Assembly: GCF_029222965.1 (NCBI RefSeq)
Contig: NZ_JARHUD010000001.1
Coordinates: 1 to 64,000, forward strand
Length of the DNA: 64,000 bases
Direction: 5' to 3'
DNA from: Aquibaculum arenosum
GTDB taxonomy: Bacteria; Pseudomonadota; Alphaproteobacteria; Kiloniellales; DSM-21159
The notes under the pieces are model-generated. The model was not told where the DNA came from. It saw only the letters and a list, made by a program, of their open reading frames with translations, and did no database searches. Shown piece after piece: positions 45,291 through 54,443 of the stretch. How positions within the stretch are numbered: the first letter of the stretch is position 1; each line of letters opens with the position of its first letter. The position numbers and the translations under genes were made by a program.

Positions 45291-47210
45291 TCATTCCCCT
45301 CCGGTTTTCACGGATGCGCTGTCGGTCGCCGATTGCGGCGGCGCATTTCGGCTCGCGCGTCTAAAGAGATAGTCGATGAGCAAGCCACTGACGGTCAGCG
45401 CCGCGCCGATGCTGTCGGTGAGCAGGCCCGGTTTGATCAGCACGAAGGCTGCCGTGCCGAACAGCAGCCGCGGCAGCCAGTGCAGCGGCCCCAGCATGTA
45501 ACCCTGCAAGCCGATGGACAGCAGGGCCACGCCGGAGAAGGCGGTGATCGCCGTCATCACCACGGTGGTCCAGTGGCCGATCATCAGCAGAGAGGGGCCG
45601 AAGACGAACATGAAGGGGATGATGTAGCCGGTGAAGGCCAGCTTCACCGCGGTGAAGCTGGTTTCCCAGATGGGCGATCGGGCGATGCCGCAGGCAGCGT
45701 AGACCGCGATGGCAACTGGCGGGGTGATGGCCGACAGGATGGCGAAATAGAGCACGAAGAGGTGCGCGGCCTCCACCGGCACGCCCAGGCGGACCATGGC
45801 GGGCACCAGGAGGGCGACCTGCACGATGTAGGCCGGCGTGGTGGGCATCCCCATGCCCAGGATGATGCCGGCGATCATGGTGAGGATGAGCGCCAGGACC
45901 AGGGAGTCCGCAGCCAGCGCGCGCACCACGCCGGTAAAGCTGAGTCCCAGACCGGTCTGGGCGATGACGCCGATGACGATGCCCGCCGAGGCGCAGGCCA
46001 TGGCCACGATGATGGCATTGATGGCGCCGGCGGAGAGCGCATCGATGACCTTGCGGAAGGTGACCTCTGCGCGCGTCGACTTACGCAGCATGGCGATTGG
46101 CACCACGGACAGCACGCCGCAAAGCGCCGCGAAGGGGGCAGAGTAGCCGTACAGCAGCGTGCCAATGATGATCACCAGCGGGCCGAAGAGGTGGCCGCGT
46201 TCACGCAGAACTTCGCCCAACCGCGGTAGATCGGCCTTGGGCAGGCCCTGCATGCCCTGCTTGCGGGCTTCAAGATGCACGGCCAGGAAGACGGCGAAGT
46301 AGTAGAGCATCGCCGGCAGAATGGCGAAGGTCGCGACGGCCAGGTAACTGGTGCCCAGGAACTCGGCCATGACGAAGGCGGCAGCGCCCATGATCGGGGG
46401 CATGATCTGCCCGCCTGTAGAAGCCACCGCTTCCACCGACCCGGCGAACGCCGGCTTGTAGCCGATCCGCTTCATCAGCGGGATGGTGAAGGTGCCGGTG
46501 GTCATGACGTTGGCGGTGGCCGAACCGGAGATGGAGCCGAAGATGCCCGAGGACACCACTGCCACCTTGGCTGGTCCGCCGGCGGTGTGGCCGGTCAGTG
46601 CCAGGGCGAAATCCATGAACAGTTTGCCGACCCCCATGCGCTCGCACAGCGCGCCGAACAGCACGAAGAGCACGATGTAGGTGGCGGAGACCTGGATCGG
46701 AATGCCGAAAATGGCATCAGTGGTCATGTACTGGTATTCGACCAGCCGAATCGGGTCCACCGAGGTGAAGATCAGCTGGTAAGCCAGGAACAGCAGTGCC
46801 GTGACCGGCAGAATTGCGCCGATCGCGCGCCGGGTTGCCTCCAGAATCACCACCATCATCAGCACGCCGAAGAAGATGTCGACCTGGCTGACAGGACCCA
46901 CATAGGCCATGCGGGTGGAGAAATATTGCAGTTCGATGACCGGATAGGAGGCCGCGGCAATGGCGGCGATTACCAGGATCCAGTCCCACCAGCCCGGGCC
47001 GCTTGGCCGGCGCTTGAGGGTTCCCGGCATGGAAAGGTAGGTCAGGACCAGCGCCAGACCCAGGTGGGTCGAGCGCAGGGTGAAGGCGTTTGGCGGGCCG
47101 AAAAAGGCGATATAGAGATGGAACAGGCTCATGCCCACGGCGACTGCCGTAACGAGCCGTCTGCTCCAAACGACGTAGCTGGATTCCGTCTGTGCGAGAT
47201 CCTCAGCCAT
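45291..47210 (-). CDS. TRAP transporter fused permease (4TM plus 12TM, TAXI type)
   Basis: A 639-residue membrane protein with about 16-18 helices. The first part (to about residue 190) is the small DctQ-like subunit and the rest the large DctM-like subunit with GSISGSATANVMTTGTFTIPLMK and GGQIMPPIMGAAAF motifs of the transport core. TAXI-TRAP systems use Na+-driven uptake with an extracytoplasmic binding protein, encoded just upstream. It is followed directly by the dehydratase gene (no gap). Confidence 0.92.
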   Translation of the reverse strand: MAEDLAQTESSYVVWSRRLVTAVAVGMSLFHLYIAFFGPPNAFTLRSTHLGLALVLTYLSMPGTLKRRPSGPGWWDWILVIAAIAAASYPVIELQYFSTRMAYVGPVSQVDIFFGVLMMVVILEATRRAIGAILPVTALLFLAYQLIFTSVDPIRLVEYQYMTTDAIFGIPIQVSATYIVLFVLFGALCERMGVGKLFMDFALALTGHTAGGPAKVAVVSSGIFGSISGSATANVMTTGTFTIPLMKRIGYKPAFAGSVEAVASTGGQIMPPIMGAAAFVMAEFLGTSYLAVATFAILPAMLYYFAVFLAVHLEARKQGMQGLPKADLPRLGEVLRERGHLFGPLVIIIGTLLYGYSAPFAALCGVLSVVPIAMLRKSTRAEVTFRKVIDALSAGAINAIIVAMACASAGIVIGVIAQTGLGLSFTGVVRALAADSLVLALILTMIAGIILGMGMPTTPAYIVQVALLVPAMVRLGVPVEAAHLFVLYFAILSAITPPVAIAVYAACGIARSPIWETSFTAVKLAFTGYIIPFMFVFGPSLLMIGHWTTVVMTAITAFSGVALLSIGLQGYMLGPLHWLPRLLFGTAAFVLIKPGLLTDSIGAALTVSGLLIDYLFRRASRNAPPQSATDSASVKTGGE

Positions 47211-47322
47211 GGCCTGCCCCTGTTTTCTGATCGTCGCGTTGTGATGCCGCGCTGTTGGTACCGAAAGGGGGAGGTAGGCCGGGCAGCGTGGCTCGGCCTA
47301 CCTCCTTGAAGAGGGCGGTGCC

Positions 47323-48270
47323 TTAGTAGGTCACGCCATTTTCTTCATAGAAGCGCTGGGCGCCGGCGTGCATCGGCACACCATTGTCGGCACCCATCTG
47401 CTCGATGGTCAGGCCGCGCATGGCACCGGCGATGGCCTCGAGATCCTCTCGGTTTTCCCAGATCTCATTCATCAGGCCATAGACCAACTCTTCATCGACA
47501 TCGCAACGCACGATGAGGTGAGTGGCGTAGCCGGCCACGGTCGCATCCTCATCCTGGCCCGGGTAGGACTCGGCGGGGATGGTGAGCTTCGAGAAGCCCG
47601 GATTGCGCTCGATCATCTCGGCCACGAAGTCGTCTTCCAGCGTCACCAGGGAGATGTCGCGGGAATTGGCGAGATCCATGATCGAGGAGGCCGGCACCGT
47701 GGTGCCCAGGGTGAAGATGTCGGCATTGCCGTCCTGCAGCAGGGCCACGCCATCGGAGTAGGAAACGTAATCCACGCCGCGCATGTCGTCATAGGACAGG
47801 CCGGCCACGTCCAGCACCATGCGGACCACCTGCTCGGCGGTGTTACCCACCGGCTGGGTCACCAAGCGACGGCCCTCGAAATCCGCCGGCGACGTGATGC
47901 CGCTGTCCTCGGTCACCACCATCTGGAAGTACTGCGGATAGAGGGTGGCGAGGTTGCAGACATTGTCCGTCGGGCCTTCGAAGGGCTCGCGGCCGTTGAC
48001 GGCGTCGACGGTGGAAATGGAGTTGCCGAAGCCGAAGTCGGCATCGCCGTTCTGCACACCCTGCACGTTGGCGACACCGCCGCCGGGCATCACGATCATG
48101 TTCGCGCCCAGCGCCTCGGACGCCATGTTCTGAATGGCGCCGCCCAGGGGATACCAGGAACCGCCCTGCGGGCCTGTCATGAAACGCAGCTGCTGGGCAT
48201 CGGCCGTGCCGGCCAGCCCCATGCCGAGACCGGCAACGACCGTCGCGGCGAGAAGTTTGGATTTCTTCAT
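47323..48270 (-). CDS. TAXI-family TRAP transporter solute-binding protein
   Basis: A 315-residue periplasmic binding protein with a signal peptide (MKKSKLLAATVVAGLGMGLAG then Ala-Asp-Ala). Typical features are LRFMTGPQGGSWYPLGGAIQNMA at the start and MPGGGVANVQGVQNGDADFGF. TAXI proteins deliver organic acids or glutamate/xylulose-type ligands; ligand not assignable here. It lies between the Ldh-type oxidoreductase and the TRAP permease. Confidence 0.92.
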   Translation of the reverse strand: MKKSKLLAATVVAGLGMGLAGTADAQQLRFMTGPQGGSWYPLGGAIQNMASEALGANMIVMPGGGVANVQGVQNGDADFGFGNSISTVDAVNGREPFEGPTDNVCNLATLYPQYFQMVVTEDSGITSPADFEGRRLVTQPVGNTAEQVVRMVLDVAGLSYDDMRGVDYVSYSDGVALLQDGNADIFTLGTTVPASSIMDLANSRDISLVTLEDDFVAEMIERNPGFSKLTIPAESYPGQDEDATVAGYATHLIVRCDVDEELVYGLMNEIWENREDLEAIAGAMRGLTIEQMGADNGVPMHAGAQRFYEENGVTY

Positions 48271-48292
48271 ATCGTCCTCCCGTTGGTGATTC

Positions 48293-49408
48293 TCAGTTCA
48301 TCGCTTCCGAACGAGGCGATGATCCGATTGCCTCCTGTCCCGCATCGGACAGCAGGAAGGGTGCGCCCGCCTGGGACGCGATCTCCCGCAACCGCTCGAC
48401 CAGGGTCGAGGGCAGGGGTATGCCTTTGGCGCGGCGCTCCGCCTCGCGCCGATATTCGGGGTCGCCGGCTACCTGGACCGGCCGGGCCTCGTCCAGTGGG
48501 GCGCTGCCGCGCAGCGCATCCAGCAGGGCGTCCAGGTCCGATTCGAAACCGCCATCCGGACGGAAGAGGTCGGGGGCCAAAGCCAAGAAGAAGTGGCCGA
48601 CGCCGTGCGTCTTCTGCTCGGCCGGGCGCAGCGGCGCGAAGGTCGCGCCGGCCAGGGTCGTCGAGAGGATTTCCACCATGGCTGCCAAGCCATAGCCCTT
48701 GTGACCGCCGTGCTCCTCGTCCCCGCCCAGGGGGGAGAGTTTCGGGGCGGCCAAGGCCGGTGTGGGATCGCGCTCCCAGTTGCCCTGTTCGTCGAAGGCC
48801 CAGCCCTCCGGTACCGGTTGGCCCGCGAAAAGCTTGACCCGCATCTTGCCGATGGCCGCGGTGGAGGTGGCCATGTCGAGCAGGAAGGGACGATTGCGCG
48901 CCGCTGGTGCGGCAAAAGCTATGGGGTTGGTGCCCAGCATCGGCTCGCGTCCGTCGGTGGGTACGATGGCCGGCCGCCAGACCGCTGTGGTGCAGAAGCC
49001 GAGCAGGCCGCGTTCGGCGATGTGGCGGGCGTAGAGGCCGGCGGCGCCGAAGTGGTGTGAGTTCCGCACGGCCACCGCACCGACACCCAGCGCTGCCGCC
49101 TTTTCGGCTGCCAGGTCTGCTGCTTTCAGCGAAACCAGATGACCGAAGCCGCCGCCGCCGTCGAGCACGGCGATGGCGCCGCGCTCCACCGCCGTGGTGA
49201 TCGGGGCATTGGGGATCACAGCACCCCGGGCGATCTGCTCACTGTACATGGTCAACAGGCCGACGCCGTGGCTTTCGATCCCGGCCAGGTCGGCGCCGAC
49301 CAGAATGCGCGCCGAGGCCTCGGCCTGCTCGGCCGGCAGGCCCCAGGCCTTGAAGATGGCCCGGACCTGCGCTTCGAGCTGCTCGGCGTCGACGGCCAGA
49401 TGCGCCAT
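48293..49408 (-). CDS. Ldh (malate/L-lactate dehydrogenase) family oxidoreductase
   Basis: A 371-residue NAD(P)-dependent oxidoreductase of the Ldh_2 family, which includes ureidoglycolate, sulfolactate and 2,3-diketogulonate reductases. Family marks include ADLAGIESHGVG, VAVRNSHHFGAAGLYA with the active-site His and GTNPIAFAAPA. In this operon it probably reduces or oxidises a 2-oxo/2-hydroxy acid made during sugar-acid breakdown (inference). It starts 14 bases after the aldolase-family gene and precedes the TAXI binding protein by 22 bases. Confidence 0.88.
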   Translation of the reverse strand: MAHLAVDAEQLEAQVRAIFKAWGLPAEQAEASARILVGADLAGIESHGVGLLTMYSEQIARGAVIPNAPITTAVERGAIAVLDGGGGFGHLVSLKAADLAAEKAAALGVGAVAVRNSHHFGAAGLYARHIAERGLLGFCTTAVWRPAIVPTDGREPMLGTNPIAFAAPAARNRPFLLDMATSTAAIGKMRVKLFAGQPVPEGWAFDEQGNWERDPTPALAAPKLSPLGGDEEHGGHKGYGLAAMVEILSTTLAGATFAPLRPAEQKTHGVGHFFLALAPDLFRPDGGFESDLDALLDALRGSAPLDEARPVQVAGDPEYRREAERRAKGIPLPSTLVERLREIASQAGAPFLLSDAGQEAIGSSPRSEAMN

Positions 49409-49422
49409 TTGCGAGGAGCCCT

Positions 49423-50358
49423 TCAGGCCGCGTCCGCCATGCTGGCATCCAGCGATGCCAGGTCGCGAGCAACCGGTTGCACCTTCGCCCGCTCGGCCTC
49501 GGAGAGATTGGAAAGCATGGGGAGCATCGGCCCCATGTCGGCGATGCCGCCCAGGGTGACGGCATCGTGGAGGATGCGGATCGGGCTGATGCCGTCGCGC
49601 AGGTCCTCGATCGGCAGGAACCGCTGCCGGATGCTTTCGGCCTGTTCGTAGTCGCCGCGTTGCAGCGCCTTGCGCAGGGCGGTGGAGCTGCGCGGCGCCA
49701 CGCAGACCGAGCCGGAGGTAAACGCGCGCAGCCCGAAGTGACGGAAGTGATCGATGGCCGGACGCTCGCCAATGCCGCTGATCACAATGGAGGCGTCCAC
49801 GCGCTCAAGGATGGCGCGCAGCAACGCGTCCTCGCGCGGGTCTTCACGCACGACGGCGTATTTGATGGCGCAGACCAGCCCATCGTCCACCAGACTGCCC
49901 ACGAGTTCCGGTGTCAGGTAGCCCTCGTTCTTGACGTAGAGAATGATCTTCTTGCCATAGGCCTCGGCGAAGTGTCGCACGCCCGTGGCCACGCCATCCG
50001 GCGTCGCCGGAAAGGTCAGCGGCAGGACCATGACTGTCGGAAAATCGCTGTGCTCGCGGAGCACCGCCACCTGGTCCTGCAGGCGGCCAAACTCCGGACC
50101 GGCCGAAGGAATGACCCAGCTCTGCGCCCCAGCGCTTTCCGCCAGCATCCCCAGAGCTTCAGCGTACTGCTGCAGGCCAATGTGGTAGAAATTGGCGTTG
50201 CCGCCGTACATCAGGGTGGTCACGTCGCCCGCTTCCAGATAGCGGATCAGCGCCTGATTGGCCGCTGCGTCGAGTGAGAGGTCGGAGCGCCGGGCGAGCG
50301 GCGGGACCGAGATCACGGACCTCTGCAGGTCGGCCACTTCTACGGGACTGGTTTTCAT
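49423..50358 (-). CDS. Dihydrodipicolinate synthase/N-acetylneuraminate lyase-family protein
   Basis: A 311-residue TIM-barrel enzyme. ATG 50358 is chosen over an extension to 50535 because GGGAGACGGCAG precedes it and the extension runs into the regulator's region. The Schiff-base Lys is likely Lys166 (CAIKYAVV) and the Tyr 141 (IILYVK). The usual GTTGE-type loop is replaced by YGGNANFYH (51-59), so it is not a standard lysine-pathway enzyme. A 2-keto-3-deoxy acid aldolase or dehydratase role fits the operon. It is the first gene of the minus-strand operon, divergent from the regulator. Confidence 0.8.
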   Translation of the reverse strand: MKTSPVEVADLQRSVISVPPLARRSDLSLDAAANQALIRYLEAGDVTTLMYGGNANFYHIGLQQYAEALGMLAESAGAQSWVIPSAGPEFGRLQDQVAVLREHSDFPTVMVLPLTFPATPDGVATGVRHFAEAYGKKIILYVKNEGYLTPELVGSLVDDGLVCAIKYAVVREDPREDALLRAILERVDASIVISGIGERPAIDHFRHFGLRAFTSGSVCVAPRSSTALRKALQRGDYEQAESIRQRFLPIEDLRDGISPIRILHDAVTLGGIADMGPMLPMLSNLSEAERAKVQPVARDLASLDASMADAA

Positions 50359-50410
50359 CGCTGCCGTCTCCCTCCCATGCTCGCGTGGCACCCTTGAGGG
50401 TGCGCTAAAC

Positions 50411-50450
50411 CTGTAAAGTCGACTTACAAGTATATTGCTTGTCCTGCAAG
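50411..50450. promoter_or_regulatory. Operator-like palindromes between divergent regulator and catabolic operon
   Basis: AAGTCGACTT is a perfect palindrome within 50411-50430 (CTGTAAAGTCGACTTACAAG), and CTTGTCCTGCAAG (50438-50450) is an inverted repeat CTTG-N5-CAAG. FadR-type GntR regulators usually bind short palindromes with a few central bases. A third palindrome, CACCCTTGAGGGTG (50389-50402), lies in the leader of the catabolic operon. Their position in the divergent promoter region supports autoregulation and operon control; binding itself is inferred. Confidence 0.5.
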
Positions 50451-50470
50451 AGCGATCTACGCTTTCCCGC

Positions 50471-51250
50471 ATGGTACAGGAGACCGAGGCAGAGGTGGGA
50501 GAGAATAGGACGGCGTCGTCCACGGAAAGCGCCAACGGGCTGTTGGCGCACCTCCTGCCCTTGCGCCAGCCTCGTCTGGCTGACCAGGTGTATGAGCTTC
50601 TGCTACTGCAGGTCGCGCGCGGTCTCTATCCTGTGGGCACCCGCTTGCCGTCCGAGCCGAAGCTCTGCACCGATTTCGGCGTGTCGCGCCCAGTGGTGCG
50701 CGAAGCCTTGGCCCGCTTGCGCCTGGACAATATCGTGCGCAGCCGGCGCGGGTCAGGCACCTGGGTCGAGCGGGAGCCGAGCGATGCCTTCGCCTCCATC
50801 GCGCCGACTGGCAGCATCGCCGAAATCATACGCAGCTATGAGTTCCGGGCCGGTATCGAGGCGGAGGCTGCCGCGCTGGCAGCGCAGCGCCGCGAGCCGC
50901 GTCACATGCAGGCCATGGAGCGGGCAGCGCTGAAGCTTGCCACCGCCCTGGAACAGAACGAGGTCGGGGCCGAGGCTGATATCGCCTTTCACCACGCCGT
51001 GGCCGAGGCGGCGGGCAACCCGCTGTTTGTCCAGGCCATCGAGATGCTCGGCAACGCCATGCACAATGGAATCACGGTTGCCCGGCGCCTGAAGCTGATG
51101 ACCAACAGCCTGCGCCTGCACCAGGTCCTGCATGAGCACGAGGCGGTGCTAAACGCCATATCCCGGCAAGATCCCGAGGCGGCACGCGACGCCATGCACC
51201 GCCACATCACCAAGTCGCGCGACCGCATGCTGGGTTTCGTCGGCGACTGA
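50471..51250 (+). CDS. GntR-family transcriptional regulator (FadR-type)
   Basis: A 259-residue regulator. The ATG at 50471 is preferred over a TTG at 50435 because the latter lies within the operator-like region. The winged helix-turn-helix is at about 45-110 (RLPSEPKLCTDFGVSRPVVREALARLRLD then RRGSGTWV). The C-terminal all-helical ligand domain of the FadR/FCD type follows (about 115-245), with His and Asp/Glu positions such as DIAFHHAVAEAAGN. It is transcribed divergently from the aldolase-first operon and is the obvious candidate to control it, released by a sugar-acid-related ligand (inference). Confidence 0.92.
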   Translation: MVQETEAEVGENRTASSTESANGLLAHLLPLRQPRLADQVYELLLLQVARGLYPVGTRLPSEPKLCTDFGVSRPVVREALARLRLDNIVRSRRGSGTWVEREPSDAFASIAPTGSIAEIIRSYEFRAGIEAEAAALAAQRREPRHMQAMERAALKLATALEQNEVGAEADIAFHHAVAEAAGNPLFVQAIEMLGNAMHNGITVARRLKLMTNSLRLHQVLHEHEAVLNAISRQDPEAARDAMHRHITKSRDRMLGFVGD

Positions 51251-51281
51251 TCCGGGCACCCGTGCCGTTCAGCCGTGCCGT

Positions 51282-52931
51282 TCAGCCGCGCAGTTGCGTG
51301 AGTGTGGTGAAGGCGTTGATGTGTTCCAGCGCGCTGCGCACGTGCACCACCACGGGCCCGGCTTCCTGGAGCGCGGTCTCCACCACGGCCGCGGCGTCCT
51401 CGATCCGCTCGATGGTCAGCCCGCGCGCGCCATAGGCTTCCGCCAGTTTGGCAAAATCGGGGTTTTGCAGGTCGGTCGCGGCCGGCCGCTCTGGGAACTG
51501 GCGTTCCTGATGCATGCGGATCGTGCCGAAGCTGCCATTGTCCGAGATGAAGATCTTCACCGGCACGCCGTACTGCAGCGCCGTCGCCAGTTCGCCTCCG
51601 GTCATGAGGAAGCCGCCGTCGCCGATCAAGGTAATGACCTGCCGGCCGGGGTGGCGCAGTCCGGCCGCCACCGCCGCCGGCATCCCGATGCCCATGGCGC
51701 CGCCGACGGCGCCCAGCAGGCGCTGGCGACCGTTGAACGGAAAATGGCGGTGCAGCCAGCTCGAAAAGTTGCCGGCGTCGGTGATGAAGATGGCATCGTC
51801 CCCGGCCTGTTCGCAGAGCGCAGCCACGACCGGACCCATGTCGAGCAGTCCGTCGGCGGGCGCTTCCCAGGGGCGCGCCGCGGCCACCCGGGCGTGCAGC
51901 GAGTCGCTCCAGATCTTGCGCGCTGGCGACCTCGTCGCTGGCTGTGAAGCCAGAGCCTCGAGGAAACTGACTGGATCGCAGGCGAGAGCGGTGTCTGCTG
52001 CAAAGACGTGGTTGAGATGCTTTGGGTCGGGATGAACATGGATCAGCGGCTGAACCGGTTGCGGTGCGTGCGGGAAGCGGTAGCCCTGGCTGGTGACCTC
52101 CCCCAGCCGGCTGCCGACCGCAAGCAACATATCGGCTGCCTCGTACACCTTGCGCTGTGCGTCGGGCATCTTGAAGCCCAGGTGGCCGGCATAGAGCGGG
52201 TCGTCGTTGGGGAAGATATCCTGGCGCTTGAAGCTGGTGAGCACGGGCAGCCCGTGCGCCTGGGCAGCGGCATGCAGGGCTGCGCGCCCTGCCGGACTGT
52301 CCAGAGCACCACCGGCAATGAGCAGCGGCTTCTCGCTTTGCGCCAGACGACGAGCGATGTCGGCCGCAGCCTGCGGGTCAAAGGGCGCGGACTGCTGCGG
52401 CATCGCCGCCGAGACCGCGGCGTCCGTCATCTCCTCCAGCATGTCTTCGGGGAGCACCACCACCGTCGGCCCGGGAGTGGGGGCGCTGGCCACGGCGAAG
52501 GCGCGCGCGACCACCTCCGGCAGGCGATCGGGATCGTGCACCGTCCAGACGCCCTTGGCCATGTCCGCGAAGGTCTTGCCGTAGTCCACCTCCTGGAAGG
52601 CGCCGCGTCCCAGCTCGTGCCGCGGCACCTGGCCGATGAAGAGCACCAGCGGAACCGCATCCTGCTCCGCCGTGTGCACGGCGATGGCGGCATTACTCGC
52701 CCCCGGTCCACGGCTGACGAAGCAGACACCAGCCCGCCCGGTCAGCTTGGCATCGGCCACGGCCATGAAGCCGGCACCGCTTTCGTGCCGACAGGTCAGG
52801 GTCTCGATCTGAGGATGCTGGTGCAGTGCATCCAGAACGGAGAGATAGCTCTCGCCCGGCACGCAAAAGGCGCGATCGGCGCCCTGAGCGCATAAGCAGT
52901 CCACAAGCAGGTCGGCAGCGCGACGTGACAT
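51282..52931 (-). CDS. Thiamine diphosphate-dependent enzyme (acetolactate synthase-like)
   Basis: A 549-residue protein with the three domains of the POX/AHAS family: N-terminal PYR domain (catalytic Glu in CRHESGAGFMA), middle FAD/ADP-like domain, and C-terminal PP domain with the GDGGFLMTGGELATALQYGVPV...DN metal and pyrophosphate motif (two parts). The similarity is general to acetolactate synthase large subunits, but no small regulatory subunit is adjacent, so benzoylformate decarboxylase- or sulfopyruvate-type reactions are alternatives. It faces the GntR gene, with a small 13-base tandem repeat between the stops. Confidence 0.85.
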   Translation of the reverse strand: MSRRAADLLVDCLCAQGADRAFCVPGESYLSVLDALHQHPQIETLTCRHESGAGFMAVADAKLTGRAGVCFVSRGPGASNAAIAVHTAEQDAVPLVLFIGQVPRHELGRGAFQEVDYGKTFADMAKGVWTVHDPDRLPEVVARAFAVASAPTPGPTVVVLPEDMLEEMTDAAVSAAMPQQSAPFDPQAAADIARRLAQSEKPLLIAGGALDSPAGRAALHAAAQAHGLPVLTSFKRQDIFPNDDPLYAGHLGFKMPDAQRKVYEAADMLLAVGSRLGEVTSQGYRFPHAPQPVQPLIHVHPDPKHLNHVFAADTALACDPVSFLEALASQPATRSPARKIWSDSLHARVAAARPWEAPADGLLDMGPVVAALCEQAGDDAIFITDAGNFSSWLHRHFPFNGRQRLLGAVGGAMGIGMPAAVAAGLRHPGRQVITLIGDGGFLMTGGELATALQYGVPVKIFISDNGSFGTIRMHQERQFPERPAATDLQNPDFAKLAEAYGARGLTIERIEDAAAVVETALQEAGPVVVHVRSALEHINAFTTLTQLRG

Positions 52932-53105
52932 CCTGGTCCTCCCGGTTCCCTTAAGAGCAGTTCACCCCTTGTGGCATCCCTTCCACAAGCGTGCTTGCTT
53001 GGCAATGCCGGCCCTGGCGGGTCTGGACGCCGCGGCCGGGCGGTGCAATAGTCCGGCTCCAAAGGGCGCTGCTCTGCGGCGCGCGGGCAATGGCTTCGGA
53101 TAGGC

Positions 53106-53483
53106 ATGAGCAACAGCATCGTAACGCGACTCTTCACCTGGCTGCACGGCGAGAAAGTTGGTCGTGATGGCGAGGGCAACATCTACTATCGCGCCAAGGG
53201 CGGCGGGCACACGCACAAGGATTCCTTGCGCCGTGAGCGGCGCTGGGTTGTCTATGCCGGCGAGGTTGAGGCAAGTCGTGTGCCGCCGGAGTGGCATGCC
53301 TGGTTGCATCACACCACCGACGAGTTTCCGCCCGAGGGAGGCGTGCCGCAGCGCCCCTGGATGCGCGCGCACAGCCCCAACCGCACCGGTTCGGATCTGG
53401 CCTATCGGCCGCCGGGGCACACCCTGCGCGGCGGCCATCGGCCGCGCACCGGCGGCGACTACGAGGCCTGGACCCCGGAGTGA
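53106..53483 (+). CDS. NADH:ubiquinone oxidoreductase 17.2 kDa-type subunit (NDUFA12 family)
   Basis: A 125-residue accessory complex I subunit, known from mitochondria and alphaproteobacteria. Family features are GNIYYRAK, RRERRWVVYAGEVEASRVPPEWHAWLHHTTDE (split by the Val-Tyr pair) and the C-terminal WTPE. It would bind the peripheral arm near the 20 kDa/TYKY region; it is not an assembly factor of the core. The main nuo genes are not in the window. In many relatives it sits before mlaD and DUF2155, as here. Confidence 0.93.
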   Translation: MSNSIVTRLFTWLHGEKVGRDGEGNIYYRAKGGGHTHKDSLRRERRWVVYAGEVEASRVPPEWHAWLHHTTDEFPPEGGVPQRPWMRAHSPNRTGSDLAYRPPGHTLRGGHRPRTGGDYEAWTPE

Positions 53484-53548
53484 CGCCTGTGCACTGGCTT
53501 TGCCCGCAGGCTCCCTGGATGCCATGCAGCTGCGAGGTTTGAGCGGCC

Positions 53549-54043
53549 ATGCGTAAGCACGTCTTTGAAACCGTCCTGGGCGCTGTCGTTCTCCTGGTGG
53601 CGGTGGGTTTCATCATCTTCGCCTATTCGGCGACGGACATCGGCGGTTCCAACAACAACGGCTACGAGGTCAGCGCCGCCTTCGACGATGCCAGCGGCGT
53701 GCGCAACGGCACCGAGGTGCGCATGAGCGGGGTGCGGATCGGTTCGGTGCTGCGCTACGAACTGGACCCCGATACCTTCGATGCCGTGGTCACCTTCTCC
53801 ATCAATGATCGGGTCAAGCTGCCCAGTGACACCTCGGCACGAATCCTGCCTGACGGCCTGCTGGGCGGCACCTACGTCTCGCTGACTCCTGGTGGCGAAC
53901 TCGAGGAGATCGAGCCCGGCGGGCGCATCGCTTACACCCAGGGCTCCATCAACCTCATGGATCTGCTGGGCCGTTTCGTCTTCAGTGGCGATGGCGGCGG
54001 CGGCTCGGGAGACACGGAAGAGGATTCCGATGGTCCCTGGTAG
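53549..54043 (+). CDS. mlaD: Outer membrane lipid asymmetry protein MlaD
   Basis: A 164-residue inner-membrane-anchored protein with one N-terminal helix (about 8-28) and a single MCE domain (about 38-125) in the periplasm. Characteristic sequences are YEVSAAFDDASGVRNGTEVRMSGVRIGSV (two parts) and GLLGGTYVSLTPGG. As part of the MlaFEDB complex it moves phospholipids between the outer membrane and inner membrane. Other mla genes are not in the window. The C-terminus overlaps the following DUF2155 gene by 14 bases. Confidence 0.93.
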   Translation: MRKHVFETVLGAVVLLVAVGFIIFAYSATDIGGSNNNGYEVSAAFDDASGVRNGTEVRMSGVRIGSVLRYELDPDTFDAVVTFSINDRVKLPSDTSARILPDGLLGGTYVSLTPGGELEEIEPGGRIAYTQGSINLMDLLGRFVFSGDGGGGSGDTEEDSDGPW

Positions 54044-54443
54044 TCGGCTGATCGCCACTGGCCTGTTTGTCCTGTCGGTGGCCGTGGCAGCAGGAGCGAC
54101 ATCTTCGGCCCTGGCGCAGGAGCGTAGCCCCGGTGCCCCCCATGGCACGGCCGTGATGCAGGGGCTCGACAAGGTGACAGCGCGCATCTCCTCCTTTGAA
54201 CTCAAGCTCAACGAGCCCAACGACTTCGGCTCGTTGCGTTTGGTGCTGCACGCCTGCTGGAAGACTCCGCCGGAGGAACCCCCGGAATCCGCAGCCTTCC
54301 TGGAGATACGTGAAGTCGACCCCGACGGTCCCGACCGGCGGGTTTTCAATGGCTGGATGTACGCCTCCTCGCCCGCCATTAACCCCCTGGAACACGGCGT
54401 CTATGACGTCTGGGTCTTGGACTGCGAGGAGCCGCTCAGTTAG
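54030..54443 (+). CDS. DUF2155 domain protein, exported
   Basis: A 137-residue protein starting at ATG 54030. A signal peptide (about 1-30, ending Ala-Leu-Ala-Gln) precedes the DUF2155 domain, seen in FGSLRLVLHACWKTPPEEPPE, the FNGWMYASSPAINPLEH core and VYDVWVLDCE near the end with two Cys, likely disulfide-bonded. It is periplasmic with unknown function and often encoded beside mlaD and NDUFA12 genes. The stop overlaps the convergent aminotransferase gene by eight bases. The leucyl/phenylalanyl-tRNA-protein transferase gene often found next in relatives is absent here. Confidence 0.92.
   Translation: MVPGSRLIATGLFVLSVAVAAGATSSALAQERSPGAPHGTAVMQGLDKVTARISSFELKLNEPNDFGSLRLVLHACWKTPPEEPPESAAFLEIREVDPDGPDRRVFNGWMYASSPAINPLEHGVYDVWVLDCEEPLS

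Noticed and set aside
47368-48837. Plus-strand open frame opposite the TAXI binding protein and Ldh genes
   Set aside because: Spans two unrelated real genes on the other strand; no function visible.
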